A DNA stretch of 46,091 bases, taken from NCBI GenBank assembly GCA_028292245.1, contig JAQGMS010000288.1:1-46091 (forward strand). The letters are read 5' to 3'. Numbering within the stretch: position 1 is the first letter of the stretch; every line of letters starts with the position of its first letter. The translations under genes were made by a program, and so were the position numbers. The notes under the pieces are model-generated. The model saw only the letters and a program-made list of their open reading frames with translations. It was not told the DNA's origin and searched no databases. This DNA comes from Ramlibacter sp. (GTDB taxonomy: Bacteria; Pseudomonadota; Gammaproteobacteria; Burkholderiales; Burkholderiaceae_C). Below, piece after piece: positions 34,967 through 43,376 of this stretch.

Positions 34967-36364
34967 ATGAACCACTTTCGCGACATTCCCCCGGACAACG
35001 CCTCGCGCCGGGCATTCCTGCGGCGCGGCGCGGCGCTCTCGTTCGCGGCCGGCGCCACGCCTTGGGCCCTCAGCCTGGCCGCGATGGGCGAGGCCGCCGC
35101 CGCGACGGCCACCGACTACAAGGCGCTGGTCTGCGTGTTCCTCTACGGCGGCAACGACTACGCCAACACGCTGGTCGCGTACGACCAGGCGAGCTGGGAC
35201 ACCTACAACAGCTATCGCAGCAACATCGCGCTGCCGCGTTCGGCGCTCGCTGCCACCGTGCTCAACCCGGCGGTGCCGCCGGCCGGCGGCAAGCAATATG
35301 CCCTGGCACCCGGGCTGGCGCCGCTGCTGCCGATCTTCGGGGCCGGCAAGATGTCGGTGGTCCTGAACGTCGGCACGCTGGTGCAGCCGACCAGCAAGAC
35401 CCAGTACACCAACAAGTCGGTGCTGCTGCCGCCCAAATTGTTTTCGCACAACGACCAGCAGTCGTACTGGCAGGCCGCGTCGCCCGAAGGCGCCGCGTCG
35501 GGCTGGGGCGGGCGCATCGGCGACCTGTTCGCCTCGGGCAACGGCAACGCCACGTTCAGTTGCGTCAGCGTGGCGGGCAACGCCGTGTTCCTCTCGGGCA
35601 AGAGCGCGGTGCAGTACCAGGTGACCACCACCGGTTCGGTCCCGGTCGCCGGCATCAAGAGCCCGCTGTTCGGTTCCTCCGCGTGCTCCACGGCATTGCA
35701 GAACCTGATGGTCGCGCCGCATGCCCATCTCTTCGAAAGCGAATATGCGAGGGTCTCGCAGCGCTCGATCGACGCCAACGACCAGCTCACGGCGGCGCTT
35801 TCCGGCGTGAGCGTGAACACGGTGTTCCCGGCCGGCAACTCGCTGGGCGACCAGCTCAAGATGGTGGCCAGCATGATCGCGGCGCGCAACGCCCTGGGCG
35901 CGAAGCGCCAGGTGTTCTTCGTGTCGCTCGGCGGCTTCGACACGCACGACAGCCTGGCGTCGGCGCATCCCGCGCTGATGGCCACCGTCGGCGACGCGCT
36001 GGCGGCGTTCTACCAGTCCACCGTGGACCTGGGCGTGGCCAACCAGGTCACCACCTTCACGGCGTCGGATTTCGGCCGCACCTTGCTCAGCAACACCAGC
36101 GGCTCCGACCATGGCTGGGGCAGCATGCATTTCGTGTTGGGCGGCAGCGTGCTGGGCGGCTCCTACGTCGGCACGCCGCCGGTGCTGGGCAACGGCGGGG
36201 TCGACGATGTCGGCCAGGGACGGCTGCTGCCGGCGCTGTCGGTGGACCAGTTCGGCGCGACGCTTGGGAGCTGGTTCGGTGTTTCCGCCAGCGACCAGGC
36301 CAGCGTGATGCCGAACCTGGCGAACTTCGGCACCGCCAACCTCGGCTTCATGGCGGCGGGCTGA
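34967..36364 (+). CDS. DUF1501 family protein with Tat signal
   Basis: A 465-residue exported protein of the DUF1501 family, related to the alkaline phosphatase/sulfatase fold. The twin-arginine signal is SRRAFLRRGAALSF followed by a hydrophobic run to about residue 45. Core segments include LVCVFLYGGNDYANTLV, VVLNVGTLVQP, LFSHNDQQSYWQA, VFFVSLGGFDTHDSL and TFTASDFGRTL, then SDHGWGSMHFVLGG, where metal-binding Asp and His residues of the fold would lie. It begins ten bases after the DUF1800 gene and is surely co-transcribed. Tat export implies folding, possibly with a metal, before secretion. The joint function with DUF1800 is unknown. Confidence 0.92.
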   Translation: MNHFRDIPPDNASRRAFLRRGAALSFAAGATPWALSLAAMGEAAAATATDYKALVCVFLYGGNDYANTLVAYDQASWDTYNSYRSNIALPRSALAATVLNPAVPPAGGKQYALAPGLAPLLPIFGAGKMSVVLNVGTLVQPTSKTQYTNKSVLLPPKLFSHNDQQSYWQAASPEGAASGWGGRIGDLFASGNGNATFSCVSVAGNAVFLSGKSAVQYQVTTTGSVPVAGIKSPLFGSSACSTALQNLMVAPHAHLFESEYARVSQRSIDANDQLTAALSGVSVNTVFPAGNSLGDQLKMVASMIAARNALGAKRQVFFVSLGGFDTHDSLASAHPALMATVGDALAAFYQSTVDLGVANQVTTFTASDFGRTLLSNTSGSDHGWGSMHFVLGGSVLGGSYVGTPPVLGNGGVDDVGQGRLLPALSVDQFGATLGSWFGVSASDQASVMPNLANFGTANLGFMAAG

Positions 36365-36367
36365 GCG

Positions 36368-37351
36368 CTACCAGCGCAAGGACGGCGTCACCACCGGCGC
36401 GTCCCACAGCGCCTTCATCTCTTCGCTGAGCAGCGTCACCGTCAGCGATGCGCCCGCCATCTCCAGCGAGGTGGTGTAGTTGCCCACCAGCGAGCGCACC
36501 GGCACCAGGCCGGCGCTGCCCAGGTGTTCGTTCGCCAGCTGGTACAGCAGGTACAGCTCCATCAGCGGCGTGCCGCCCAGGCCGTTGACGTGCAGCAGGA
36601 CTTCCTGCCCCTTCCTGGGCGCCAGGTCTTTCAGGATCGCGGCCATCAATTCGGCAACGATGGCGCCGGCCGGCTCGAACGCCGCGCGCCGGCGGCCGGG
36701 CTCGCCGTGGATGCCGACACCGATTTCCATTTCCTGGGGGCCGATCTCGAAAGTGGCGACACCCGCTTCGGGCACCGTGCAGCTGGTGAAGGCCACGCCC
36801 ATCGACGCGGTGCGCCCGTTCACCTGGTCGCCCAGCCGCTTGCAGGCGGCCAGGTCATCGCCGCGCTCGGCGGCGGCGCCCACGATTTTTTCGACCACCA
36901 GCGTCCCGGCGACGCCGCGGCGGCCGGCGGTGTGGGCGCCGGCGTCGAACGACACGTCGTCGTTGACCAGCACGGACGCGAATTCGAGGTCCATCATGTC
37001 CATGGCCATCTGGAAGTTCATCACGTCGCCGGCGTAGTTCTTCACGATGAACAGCACGCCGGCGTCGCTGCCCACGGCCTTGGCCGCGGCCAGCATCTGG
37101 TTGGGCGTGGGCGAGGTGAACACCTGGCCCGGACAGGCCGCATCGAGCATGCCGACGCCGACGAATCCGGTGTGCAGCGGCTCGTGGCCGGAGCCGCCGC
37201 CGGAGATCAGCGCCACCTTGGATCGGTTGGGGTTCTTGCGGGTGACGAACAGCGGGTCCAGGTGGACGTTGACCAGCCGCGCATGGGCCGCCGCGAATCC
37301 CAGCATGCTTTCATACACGAGGTCACTGGGGAGGTTGCTGAATTTCTTCAT
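36368..37351 (-). CDS. dhaK: Dihydroxyacetone kinase subunit DhaK, first paralogue
   Basis: The substrate-binding subunit of dihydroxyacetone kinase, 327 residues. It shows SGGGSGHEPLHTGFVG, PGQVFTSPTPNQ, IVKNYAGDVMNFQMA and GVGIHGEPGRRR; the His in the last motif (about residue 215) forms the covalent hemiaminal with the ketone in characterised DhaK proteins. It needs a DhaL subunit for ATP hydrolysis, and the only one here is at 44407. It lies 67 bases downstream of the LacI gene on the same strand. The second DhaK at 45050 has the same length and is similar throughout, so the two may serve different substrates or conditions. The ribosome site is weak. Confidence 0.93.
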   Translation of the reverse strand: MKKFSNLPSDLVYESMLGFAAAHARLVNVHLDPLFVTRKNPNRSKVALISGGGSGHEPLHTGFVGVGMLDAACPGQVFTSPTPNQMLAAAKAVGSDAGVLFIVKNYAGDVMNFQMAMDMMDLEFASVLVNDDVSFDAGAHTAGRRGVAGTLVVEKIVGAAAERGDDLAACKRLGDQVNGRTASMGVAFTSCTVPEAGVATFEIGPQEMEIGVGIHGEPGRRRAAFEPAGAIVAELMAAILKDLAPRKGQEVLLHVNGLGGTPLMELYLLYQLANEHLGSAGLVPVRSLVGNYTTSLEMAGASLTVTLLSEEMKALWDAPVVTPSLRW

Positions 37352-37418
37352 CGCCGCGGGTTGGGTTGTGGCTGATTATGGTCACCGGGCAGGCCTCTGT
37401 CACCCGGGGTTTTGCCTG

Positions 37419-38447
37419 TCAGGCCAGGTTCTCCGCCGTGATGATCTCGATGCGCGGGTTGCTCACGGCCAGCGCGCCTCGCACCTCCTCGCACAGCAGC
37501 CGCAGCACCTTGGCGGCGGTCATGATGGCGTAGTACACATCCTGCTGCAGCACGTAGGAAACGACATTGGCCACCAGCAGCGAGCGGTGCATCTCCAGCA
37601 GGTCGTGCACCACGAACCCCAGCGAGCTGTCGTAGCCGAATTCCTGCAGGGCGCGGCTGACCCCGTGCGAGCCCGGGCCGATGTTGTACAGGGCGTGCAG
37701 CATGCCGTCGGTCTGGGCGGGGTCGAGGTAACGTTTGGCGAAGCTGTAGGCCTGGTCCTCCGACTCGGGCAGGTCGTGCAACTGCAGCAGCCGGGCCTTG
37801 GGAAAGCGCTCCTCCATCACCTGGGTGAAGCCGATGCGCCGGTCGATCTCGGACGCGAAACGGGTGGCGGGCGACAGCATGGCGCAGCGGCCGGCGCCGG
37901 TGCGCGGCAGGCAGCGGCCCAGCAGCACCCCCGCGGTGCGCCCGGCCGCGCGGTTGTCCGCGCCGACAAAGGTCTCGCGCAGCGACCCCGGCACGTCGGA
38001 GAAAAGCGTGACCACGTGCACGCCGCTTCGCACCAGTTCGTTGATCGCCAGCTTGGCCTGCGGGACGTCGGGCGCCAGCAGCGCGATGCCGTCGAGGTCG
38101 GTCAACCGCCCCAGCTCCTGCGCGAAGTCGGAGCCGTCGGTGCTGGGTATGCGATGGGTGATCTCGGTGATGTGCTGGTGCCGGAAGTCGCCGGCGGCCT
38201 GCGCGATGACGCGGTCCACCATGTCGAAAAAGCCGCGTCGCGCCGCCGGCAGCACGAACGCGAAGCGATAGTTGGGCGTGGAGCGCGGGCGCCCGCGGCT
38301 CGGGCTGGCCGCGCCGAGGTTCTGCATGACCGCGCGCACGCGCTCGACCGTCGCCGGGTTGACGCCGGGGCGGTTGTTCAGCACGCGGTCCACCGTGGCC
38401 GTGCTGACGCCGGCGGCTTCCGCGATCTGGGTGATGGTCAGGGCCAT
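37419..38447 (-). CDS. LacI-family regulator of the DhaK/ABC regulon
   Basis: A 342-residue LacI/GalR-family regulator. The N-terminal helix-turn-helix and hinge read TITQIAEAAGVSTATVDRVLNNRPGVN, followed by a sugar-binding-protein-like effector domain (from about residue 62, FAFVLPAARRGFFDMV) with FVGADNRAAGRTAGVLL. It is the first gene of a minus-strand pair with dhaK and is divergent from the ABC operon at 38765. An array of TGATGT/ACATCA half-sites lies in the gap. It should repress or tune both directions in response to the imported compound or a phosphorylated product. The ligand is not predictable. Confidence 0.92.
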   Translation of the reverse strand: MALTITQIAEAAGVSTATVDRVLNNRPGVNPATVERVRAVMQNLGAASPSRGRPRSTPNYRFAFVLPAARRGFFDMVDRVIAQAAGDFRHQHITEITHRIPSTDGSDFAQELGRLTDLDGIALLAPDVPQAKLAINELVRSGVHVVTLFSDVPGSLRETFVGADNRAAGRTAGVLLGRCLPRTGAGRCAMLSPATRFASEIDRRIGFTQVMEERFPKARLLQLHDLPESEDQAYSFAKRYLDPAQTDGMLHALYNIGPGSHGVSRALQEFGYDSSLGFVVHDLLEMHRSLLVANVVSYVLQQDVYYAIMTAAKVLRLLCEEVRGALAVSNPRIEIITAENLA

Positions 38448-38557
38448 GGTCTGTCTGATTGTCGGTGCGGGCCAAATAAATCAATCTTCCTGCCCACTTG
38501 TGCCTTGAATCTACCGCAATTCCAATCGGCTACGCCGGAATGCCTCTGTATTAGGGT

Positions 38558-38610
38558 TTGTCTTGATTGATGTATTAAATGATGTAATTAACATCAATCA
38601 CATCAGACAA
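38558..38610. promoter_or_regulatory. Nested palindrome array, probable operator of the DhaK/ABC regulon
   Basis: The 317-base gap 38448-38764 separates the divergent LacI and binding-protein genes. Within it an A/T-rich stretch holds TGATGT at 38568 and 38580 and ACATCA at 38591 and 38600. The outer repeat is TGATTGATGT-N17-ACATCAATCA, a perfect ten-base match; the inner one is TGATGT-N5-ACATCA; TTGTCT and AGACAA flank the whole. LacI proteins bind symmetrical sites, so two operators could compete or cooperate here. I saw nothing else definite in the rest of the gap apart from the GGAG ribosome site at 38754. Confidence 0.55.
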
Positions 38611-38764
38611 GTTCAGTCGACCTGGCGCGTGTTGTTCTAGCTGCGGGCCGCGGGCAGTGGGCTGATCGGCGTGATGCCGAACCAAGACGGGGGCAGCCGC
38701 AAGCCGCCTCCATTCATGCAACCCCTGCGTGGCAGCGCCACGCGAGCGATATGGAGACGAACAC

Positions 38765-40096
38765 ATGAGCAAGTTCAAATCAAACCTTTGGCGGCTCGCG
38801 GCCGGCGTGGCATTGGGCGTCGCGGCCATGGGCGCGCAAGCGCAGGACAAGCAGTTGACGCTGTGCTGGGCCGCCTGGGACCCGGCGAACGCGCTGGTGG
38901 AACTGTCGAAGGACTTCACCGCCAAGACCGGCATCCAGATGAAGTACGAGTTCGTGCCGTGGCCGAACTTCGCGCAACGCATGCTCAACGAGCTCAACTC
39001 CAAGGGCAAGCTGTGCGACCTGCTGATCGGCGACAGCCAGTGGATCGGCTCGGCGGCCACCGAAGGCCACTACGTCAAGCTGAACGACTTCTTCGACAAG
39101 AACGCGATCAAGATGGCCGACTTCATGCCGGCCACCGTCGAAGGCTATTCGACCTGGCCCAAGGGCACGAAGAACTACTGGGCGCTGCCGGCAATGGGCG
39201 ACGCAGTCGCCTTCACGTATCGCAAGGACTGGTTCGCCCGTCCGGCGCTGCAAACCGAATTCAAGGCGAAGTACGGCCGCGACCTCGCACCGCCGAAGAC
39301 CTGGGACGAGTTCAAGCAGGTCGGCCAGTTCTTCCAGAACCGGCTGATCGACGGCAAGAAGGTCTACGGCGCGGCGCTGTACACCGAGCGCGGTTCCGAA
39401 GGCATCACCATGGGCGTGACCAACACCATGTACGCCTACGGCATGAACTACGACAACCCGGCCAAGCCGTACGACATGAAGGGCTACATCAACGGCCCCG
39501 GCGCCGTGAAGGGCCTGAAGCTCTACAAGGAGCTGTATGACACCGTGACGCCGCCCGGCCACAGCAACGCCTACATGACCGAAGACCTGGACGCCTACAA
39601 GTCGGGCCAGGTGGCGATGCAGATGAACTTCATCGCGTTCTTCCCCGGCATCTCCAAGGATCCGGCCGTGGGCGGCGAGAAGACCGGCTTCTTCCCGATC
39701 CCCAAGGGCGACAAGCAGTTCGCGCAGCTCGGCGGCCAGGGCATCTCGGTGGTGCAGTACTCCGACAAGAAGGAGATGGCGCTGCAGTACATGAAGTGGT
39801 TCGCGCAACCTTCGGTGCAGAAGAAGTGGTGGGACGGCGGCGGCTTCACCTGCCTGAAGTCGATCCTCGAGTCGCCCGGCTTCGAGACCAGCACGCCCTA
39901 CGCCAAGGTGTTCCTCGACTCCATGAAGATGGTCAAGGACTTCTGGGCCGAGCCCGCCTACGCCCAGTTGCTGCTGGCCATGCAGAACCGCGTGCATGAC
40001 TACGTGGTCGCCGGCAAGGGCACCCCGAACACGGCGCTCGACGCGCTGCTGAAGGACTGGACCGAAGTCTTCAAGGAAGACGGGAAGATCAAGTAA
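38765..40096 (+). CDS. ABC importer substrate-binding protein, family 1 (GlpV-like)
   Basis: A 443-residue periplasmic binding protein of the carbohydrate (family 1) type. The signal peptide MSKFKSNLWRLAAGVALGVA is cut after AQAQ. The mature protein has LTLCWAAWDPANALVELSKDF, FVPWPNFAQRMLNEL and DLLIGDSQWIGSAA, and is Trp-rich, as is common in polyol and sugar receptors. GGAG at 38754 lies seven bases before the ATG. It is the first and presumably most expressed gene of an eight-gene operon. The set resembles the rhizobial GlpSTPQUV glycerol importer in composition, but the ligand could equally be another polyol or a short ketose. Confidence 0.92.
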   Translation: MSKFKSNLWRLAAGVALGVAAMGAQAQDKQLTLCWAAWDPANALVELSKDFTAKTGIQMKYEFVPWPNFAQRMLNELNSKGKLCDLLIGDSQWIGSAATEGHYVKLNDFFDKNAIKMADFMPATVEGYSTWPKGTKNYWALPAMGDAVAFTYRKDWFARPALQTEFKAKYGRDLAPPKTWDEFKQVGQFFQNRLIDGKKVYGAALYTERGSEGITMGVTNTMYAYGMNYDNPAKPYDMKGYINGPGAVKGLKLYKELYDTVTPPGHSNAYMTEDLDAYKSGQVAMQMNFIAFFPGISKDPAVGGEKTGFFPIPKGDKQFAQLGGQGISVVQYSDKKEMALQYMKWFAQPSVQKKWWDGGGFTCLKSILESPGFETSTPYAKVFLDSMKMVKDFWAEPAYAQLLLAMQNRVHDYVVAGKGTPNTALDALLKDWTEVFKEDGKIK

Positions 40097-40119
40097 CCCA
40101 CGCAGTACCGGGAACTCAA

Positions 40120-41130
40120 GTGAAACCCAGAGTCTTCACGCAGTGGGCGCAGCCGGCAACGGCTGTTCCCGCCGCGAATCTTCCGAAGCCGGTGAGTGCC
40201 ATTCATCGGGCTTCGGCTCCCGTGTCGGGCCATCGCCCCCTGCTGGCCCGCCAGGGCCTGTCGGACCGGGCGCTGGCCTGGCTCTTCGTCGGCCCCACCA
40301 TCTTGCTGCTGCTGGCCTTCAACATCTTTCCGTTGCTGTGGACGATCTACCTGTCGTTCACCAACTTCCGGGCCAACCGGCCCAATGCGCCGATCGAGTG
40401 GCTGGGCATCTCCAACTACCGGCGCGTCCTCAACGACGAGGCGATCTGGGAGAACATGCGCACCACCGCGCACTTCCTGTGCTCGTCGATCGCCTTGCAA
40501 CTGCTCCTGGGCTTCGGGCTGGCCCTGCTGCTGAACCGCAAGTTCAAGTCGCACAGTTTCTGGAGCACCGCGATCCTGCTGCCCATGATGCTGGCGCCCG
40601 CCGTGGTCGGCACCTTCTGGAAGTACTTCTTCGAACCGCAGTACGGCATCTTCAACGCCATCGCGCGCTTTCTCGGGAGCAGCGGCAACTTCACCATGCT
40701 GGGCGACACGCAGCTCTCACCCTGGGCGATCGTGCTGGTGGACACCTGGATGTGGACGCCCTACGTGATGCTGCTGCTGCTGGCCGGCCTGCGCTCGATC
40801 CCGTCGTACCTGTACGAAGCCGCCGAGATCGACCGCGCCTCGGAGTGGACCAAGTTCTGGCGCATCACGCTGCCGATGGTGATGCCTTTCATCATCCTGG
40901 CGCTGCTGTTCCGCTCGATCGAGAACTTCAAGATGTTCGACCTGGTGGACAACCTCACCAACGGCGGGCCGGGCTCGGTGACCGAGCTGGCCTCGATCCA
41001 CCTGAAGCGCGAGGCCTTCGAGAAATGGCGTACCGGCTACAGCTCGGCGTTCGCGATCATCCTGTTCGTGGCCATCTACGGCATGTCGCTGGTGACTGTG
41101 CGCTTCCTTGACAAGGTGAAACAGCGATGA
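40120..41130 (+). CDS. ABC importer permease 1 (MalF/GlpP-like)
   Basis: An inner-membrane permease of 336 residues. A cytoplasmic N-terminal tail of about 45 residues precedes the first membrane segment (LAWLFVGPTILLLLAFNIF). Further segments include FWSTAILLPMMLAPAVVGTFW and the ATPase-coupling EAA loop YEAAEIDRASEWTKFWRITLP. The GTG at 40120 has only a weak ribosome site, but it lies 23 bases after the receptor stop and the next in-frame ATG is well inside the membrane core. It overlaps the second permease by four bases, so the two should form a heterodimer. Confidence 0.92.
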   Translation: MKPRVFTQWAQPATAVPAANLPKPVSAIHRASAPVSGHRPLLARQGLSDRALAWLFVGPTILLLLAFNIFPLLWTIYLSFTNFRANRPNAPIEWLGISNYRRVLNDEAIWENMRTTAHFLCSSIALQLLLGFGLALLLNRKFKSHSFWSTAILLPMMLAPAVVGTFWKYFFEPQYGIFNAIARFLGSSGNFTMLGDTQLSPWAIVLVDTWMWTPYVMLLLLAGLRSIPSYLYEAAEIDRASEWTKFWRITLPMVMPFIILALLFRSIENFKMFDLVDNLTNGGPGSVTELASIHLKREAFEKWRTGYSSAFAIILFVAIYGMSLVTVRFLDKVKQR

Positions 41131-42074
41131 GAACCGTACCCCACAGCCCGCTGGAACCGACCTCGCTCGCGAAGTGGTTCGCCGGCATCGTCGTGATCTC
41201 CTACGCGGTGATCTCGCTGGTCCCGCTGGCATGGATATTCATGACCAGCTTCCGCACGCCGGAAGATGCGATCGCCTACCCGCCCAAGGTGATCGCCCAG
41301 CCGTCGCTGATCGGCTACGTCAACCTGTTCACCACGCGCTCGCGGGTCGGCGCCGAAGAGCTGAAGGCGCTGCCGCCGGCCACGAGCTGGTACGAAAGCC
41401 TGGTGCGCGAGCAGCAGATGATCCTCGCCGGTCCCTCGCGCTTCTCCGACCGGTACATGAACTCGCTGCTGATCGGTTTCGGCTCGACGCTGCTGTCGGT
41501 GGTGCTGGGCACGCTGGCCGCCTATGCCTTCTCGCGCTTCCGGGTGCCGGGCAAGGACGACTGGCTGTTCTTCATCCTGTCGACGCGGATGATGCCGCCC
41601 ATCGCCGTGGCCATCCCGATCTACCTGATGTTCCGCAACCTCGGGCTGAACGACACGCACCTGGGCCTGATCCTGCTGTACACGGTGGTGAACCTGTCGC
41701 TGGCGGTGTGGCTGCTCAAGGGCTTCATGGACGAGATCCCACGCGAGTACGAAGAGGCGGCGATGGTCGATGGCTACACCCGCTGGCAGGCCTTCCTGAA
41801 GGTGGTGCTGCCGCAGGCGGCCACCGGCATCGCCACCACGTCGATCTTCTGCCTGATCTTCGCCTGGAACGAGTACGCCTTCGCGCTGTTGCTCACCAGC
41901 GGCACCGCGCAGACCTCGCCGCCCTTCATCCCCACCATCATCGGCGAGGGCGGCCTCGACTGGCCCGCGATGGCGGCCGGCACCACGCTGTTCCTGCTGC
42001 CGGTGCTGGTGTTCACCGTGCTGCTGCGCAAGCACCTGCTGCGCGGCGTGACCTTCGGAGCGATCCGCAAATGA
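41127..42074 (+). CDS. ABC importer permease 2 (MalG/GlpQ-like)
   Basis: The second permease, 315 residues, with about six membrane segments and a longer first periplasmic loop (residues about 45-105). The coupling loop is EYEEAAMVDGYTRWQAFLKVVLP, the standard EAA motif. The segment CLIFAWNEYAFALLLTSG is typical of MalG-type permeases. ATGA overlaps link it to both the preceding permease and the following small membrane protein, so all three are translated as a unit. It should pair with the GTG-started permease upstream and receive ATP-driven force from the two different ATPases downstream. Confidence 0.93.
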   Translation: MRTVPHSPLEPTSLAKWFAGIVVISYAVISLVPLAWIFMTSFRTPEDAIAYPPKVIAQPSLIGYVNLFTTRSRVGAEELKALPPATSWYESLVREQQMILAGPSRFSDRYMNSLLIGFGSTLLSVVLGTLAAYAFSRFRVPGKDDWLFFILSTRMMPPIAVAIPIYLMFRNLGLNDTHLGLILLYTVVNLSLAVWLLKGFMDEIPREYEEAAMVDGYTRWQAFLKVVLPQAATGIATTSIFCLIFAWNEYAFALLLTSGTAQTSPPFIPTIIGEGGLDWPAMAAGTTLFLLPVLVFTVLLRKHLLRGVTFGAIRK

Positions 42075-42265
42075 CCACCCGCAAACCAATCTCGCGCTGG
42101 CTGCGCCGCGCTCCCTGGGAGGTCGCCACCTCATCCCTGATCGGGCTGGGCTTGGTGATGCTGATGCAGCCCTGGGCCATCGAGGTCTACAGCTACGGTT
42201 TTACCGTGCTGCTCGCCGGCGTGATCGGCTATTCGATCGCGGGCAAGCTGCCCCAAGGAAATTGA
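42071..42265 (+). CDS. Small two-helix membrane protein of the importer (GlpU/DUF2160-like)
   Basis: A 64-residue protein starting at the ATG that overlaps the permease stop (ATGA) and ending one base before the ATPase start. It has a basic N-terminus (TTRKPISRWLRR) and two hydrophobic stretches, about residues 19-37 and 41-57, joined by a short turn containing QPWAIEVYSYG. It is in the position of GlpU in the rhizobial GlpSTPQUV system, a small protein of DUF2160. I see position and topology; the family link is an inference. It may be an accessory subunit of the permease complex. Confidence 0.8.
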   Translation: MTTRKPISRWLRRAPWEVATSSLIGLGLVMLMQPWAIEVYSYGFTVLLAGVIGYSIAGKLPQGN

Positions 42266-42266
42266 G

Positions 42267-43376
42267 ATGTCCGAGATCAGAATCCAGAACCTGCAAAAGC
42301 GCTTTGCCGACTTCACGGCGGTGCGCGGCTCCTCGCTGGTGCTCGAAAGCGGCAAGTTCGTCGTGCTGCTCGGCCCCTCGGGCTGCGGCAAGACCACCAC
42401 GCTGCGGATGATCGCCGGCCTGGAGTACCCCACCGGCGGCACCATCACGCTGGACGGCCAGGACGTCACCTACCTGCGGCCGCGCGAGCGCGACATCGCG
42501 ATGGTGTTCCAGCTGTTCGCGCTGTACCCGCACATGGGCGTGCGCGGCAACCTGGAGTTTCCGCTGCGCAACGAGGGCGTGCCACGCGCCGAGATCCACC
42601 GCCGCGTGGAAGAGGTCGCCGCGATCCTGCGCATCGAGCACCTGCTCGATTCCCGCGTCACCGGCCTGGCCGGCGGCGACCGCCAGCGTGTTGCGCTGGG
42701 CCGCGCCATCGTCCGGCAGCCCAAGGCCTTCCTGATGGACGAGCCGCTGGGCACGCTGGACGCCGAGTTCCGCGAGCTGATGTGCGTGGAACTGCGCAAA
42801 TTGCACGACCGGCTCAAGACCACCACCGTGTTCGTCACGCACGACCAGAACGAGGCGATGGCGCTGGCCGACCATATCGTGGTGATGAACCAGGGCGAGA
42901 TCCTGCAGGCCGACGACCCGCACGGCATCTACAGCTTCCCGTCCTGCCTGTTCGTCGCCAAATTCATCGGCCGCCCGCCGATGAACCTGCTGAATGTCGA
43001 GGCGCCGGTCGCCCGCGGTGACAACCAGGTGCGGATGGCGCGCCGCAATATCGCGGTGCCCGCCACCGAAGCCGCTGCCGCTGCGGTCGTCCTGGGCGTT
43101 CGGCCCGAGCACGTGCGGCTGCTCGGTGCCGACCAGGGCGCCTTGGGCGGACGCGTGCAGCACGTCGAGTACTTCGGCTCGCACTGGGTGGCCGAAGTGC
43201 AGACCGAAGCCGGCCCGGTGAAAGTGCTGGCCGACAAGTCCGCCCGCCCGGTGCTGGAAGAGCGGGTCGGCCTGGATTTCGACACCCGGCACGTCGTGCT
43301 GTTCGACGCGGCGACCGAGCTGCTGCTGCCCAGCGTCACCACCATCGCCCACCAACCGAGCATGCGCCATGGCTAG
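42267..43376 (+). CDS. ABC importer ATPase 1 (GlpS-like, degenerate signature)
   Basis: A 369-residue MalK/UgpC-type ATPase. Walker A is GPSGCGKTT, Walker B AFLMDEPLGTLD and the switch His lies in VFVTHDQNEAMA. The signature, normally LSGGQ, reads LAGGDRQRVALGRA, and the residues before it are VTG. The D-loop TLDAEF is also unusual compared with SNLDAKL. A C-terminal regulatory OB domain (from about residue 235) is present. It overlaps the second ATPase by eight bases. The two differ enough to make a heterodimer with one standard and one weaker ATP site likely, as in GlpS/GlpT; this is inference. Confidence 0.92.
   Translation: MSEIRIQNLQKRFADFTAVRGSSLVLESGKFVVLLGPSGCGKTTTLRMIAGLEYPTGGTITLDGQDVTYLRPRERDIAMVFQLFALYPHMGVRGNLEFPLRNEGVPRAEIHRRVEEVAAILRIEHLLDSRVTGLAGGDRQRVALGRAIVRQPKAFLMDEPLGTLDAEFRELMCVELRKLHDRLKTTTVFVTHDQNEAMALADHIVVMNQGEILQADDPHGIYSFPSCLFVAKFIGRPPMNLLNVEAPVARGDNQVRMARRNIAVPATEAAAAAVVLGVRPEHVRLLGADQGALGGRVQHVEYFGSHWVAEVQTEAGPVKVLADKSARPVLEERVGLDFDTRHVVLFDAATELLLPSVTTIAHQPSMRHG

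Noticed and set aside
32977-35112. Minus-strand open frame of 711 codons opposite the DUF1800 gene
   Set aside because: Its product lacks motifs and is dominated by His, Arg, Gln and Ala; the plus strand carries clear DUF1800 and DUF1501 sequences.
37370-37415. Hairpin CCGGG...CCCGG followed by GGTTTTG between the LacI gene and dhaK
   Set aside because: The stem has only five pairs with a 13-base loop, and the T-run is on the strand opposite to the direction of transcription there.
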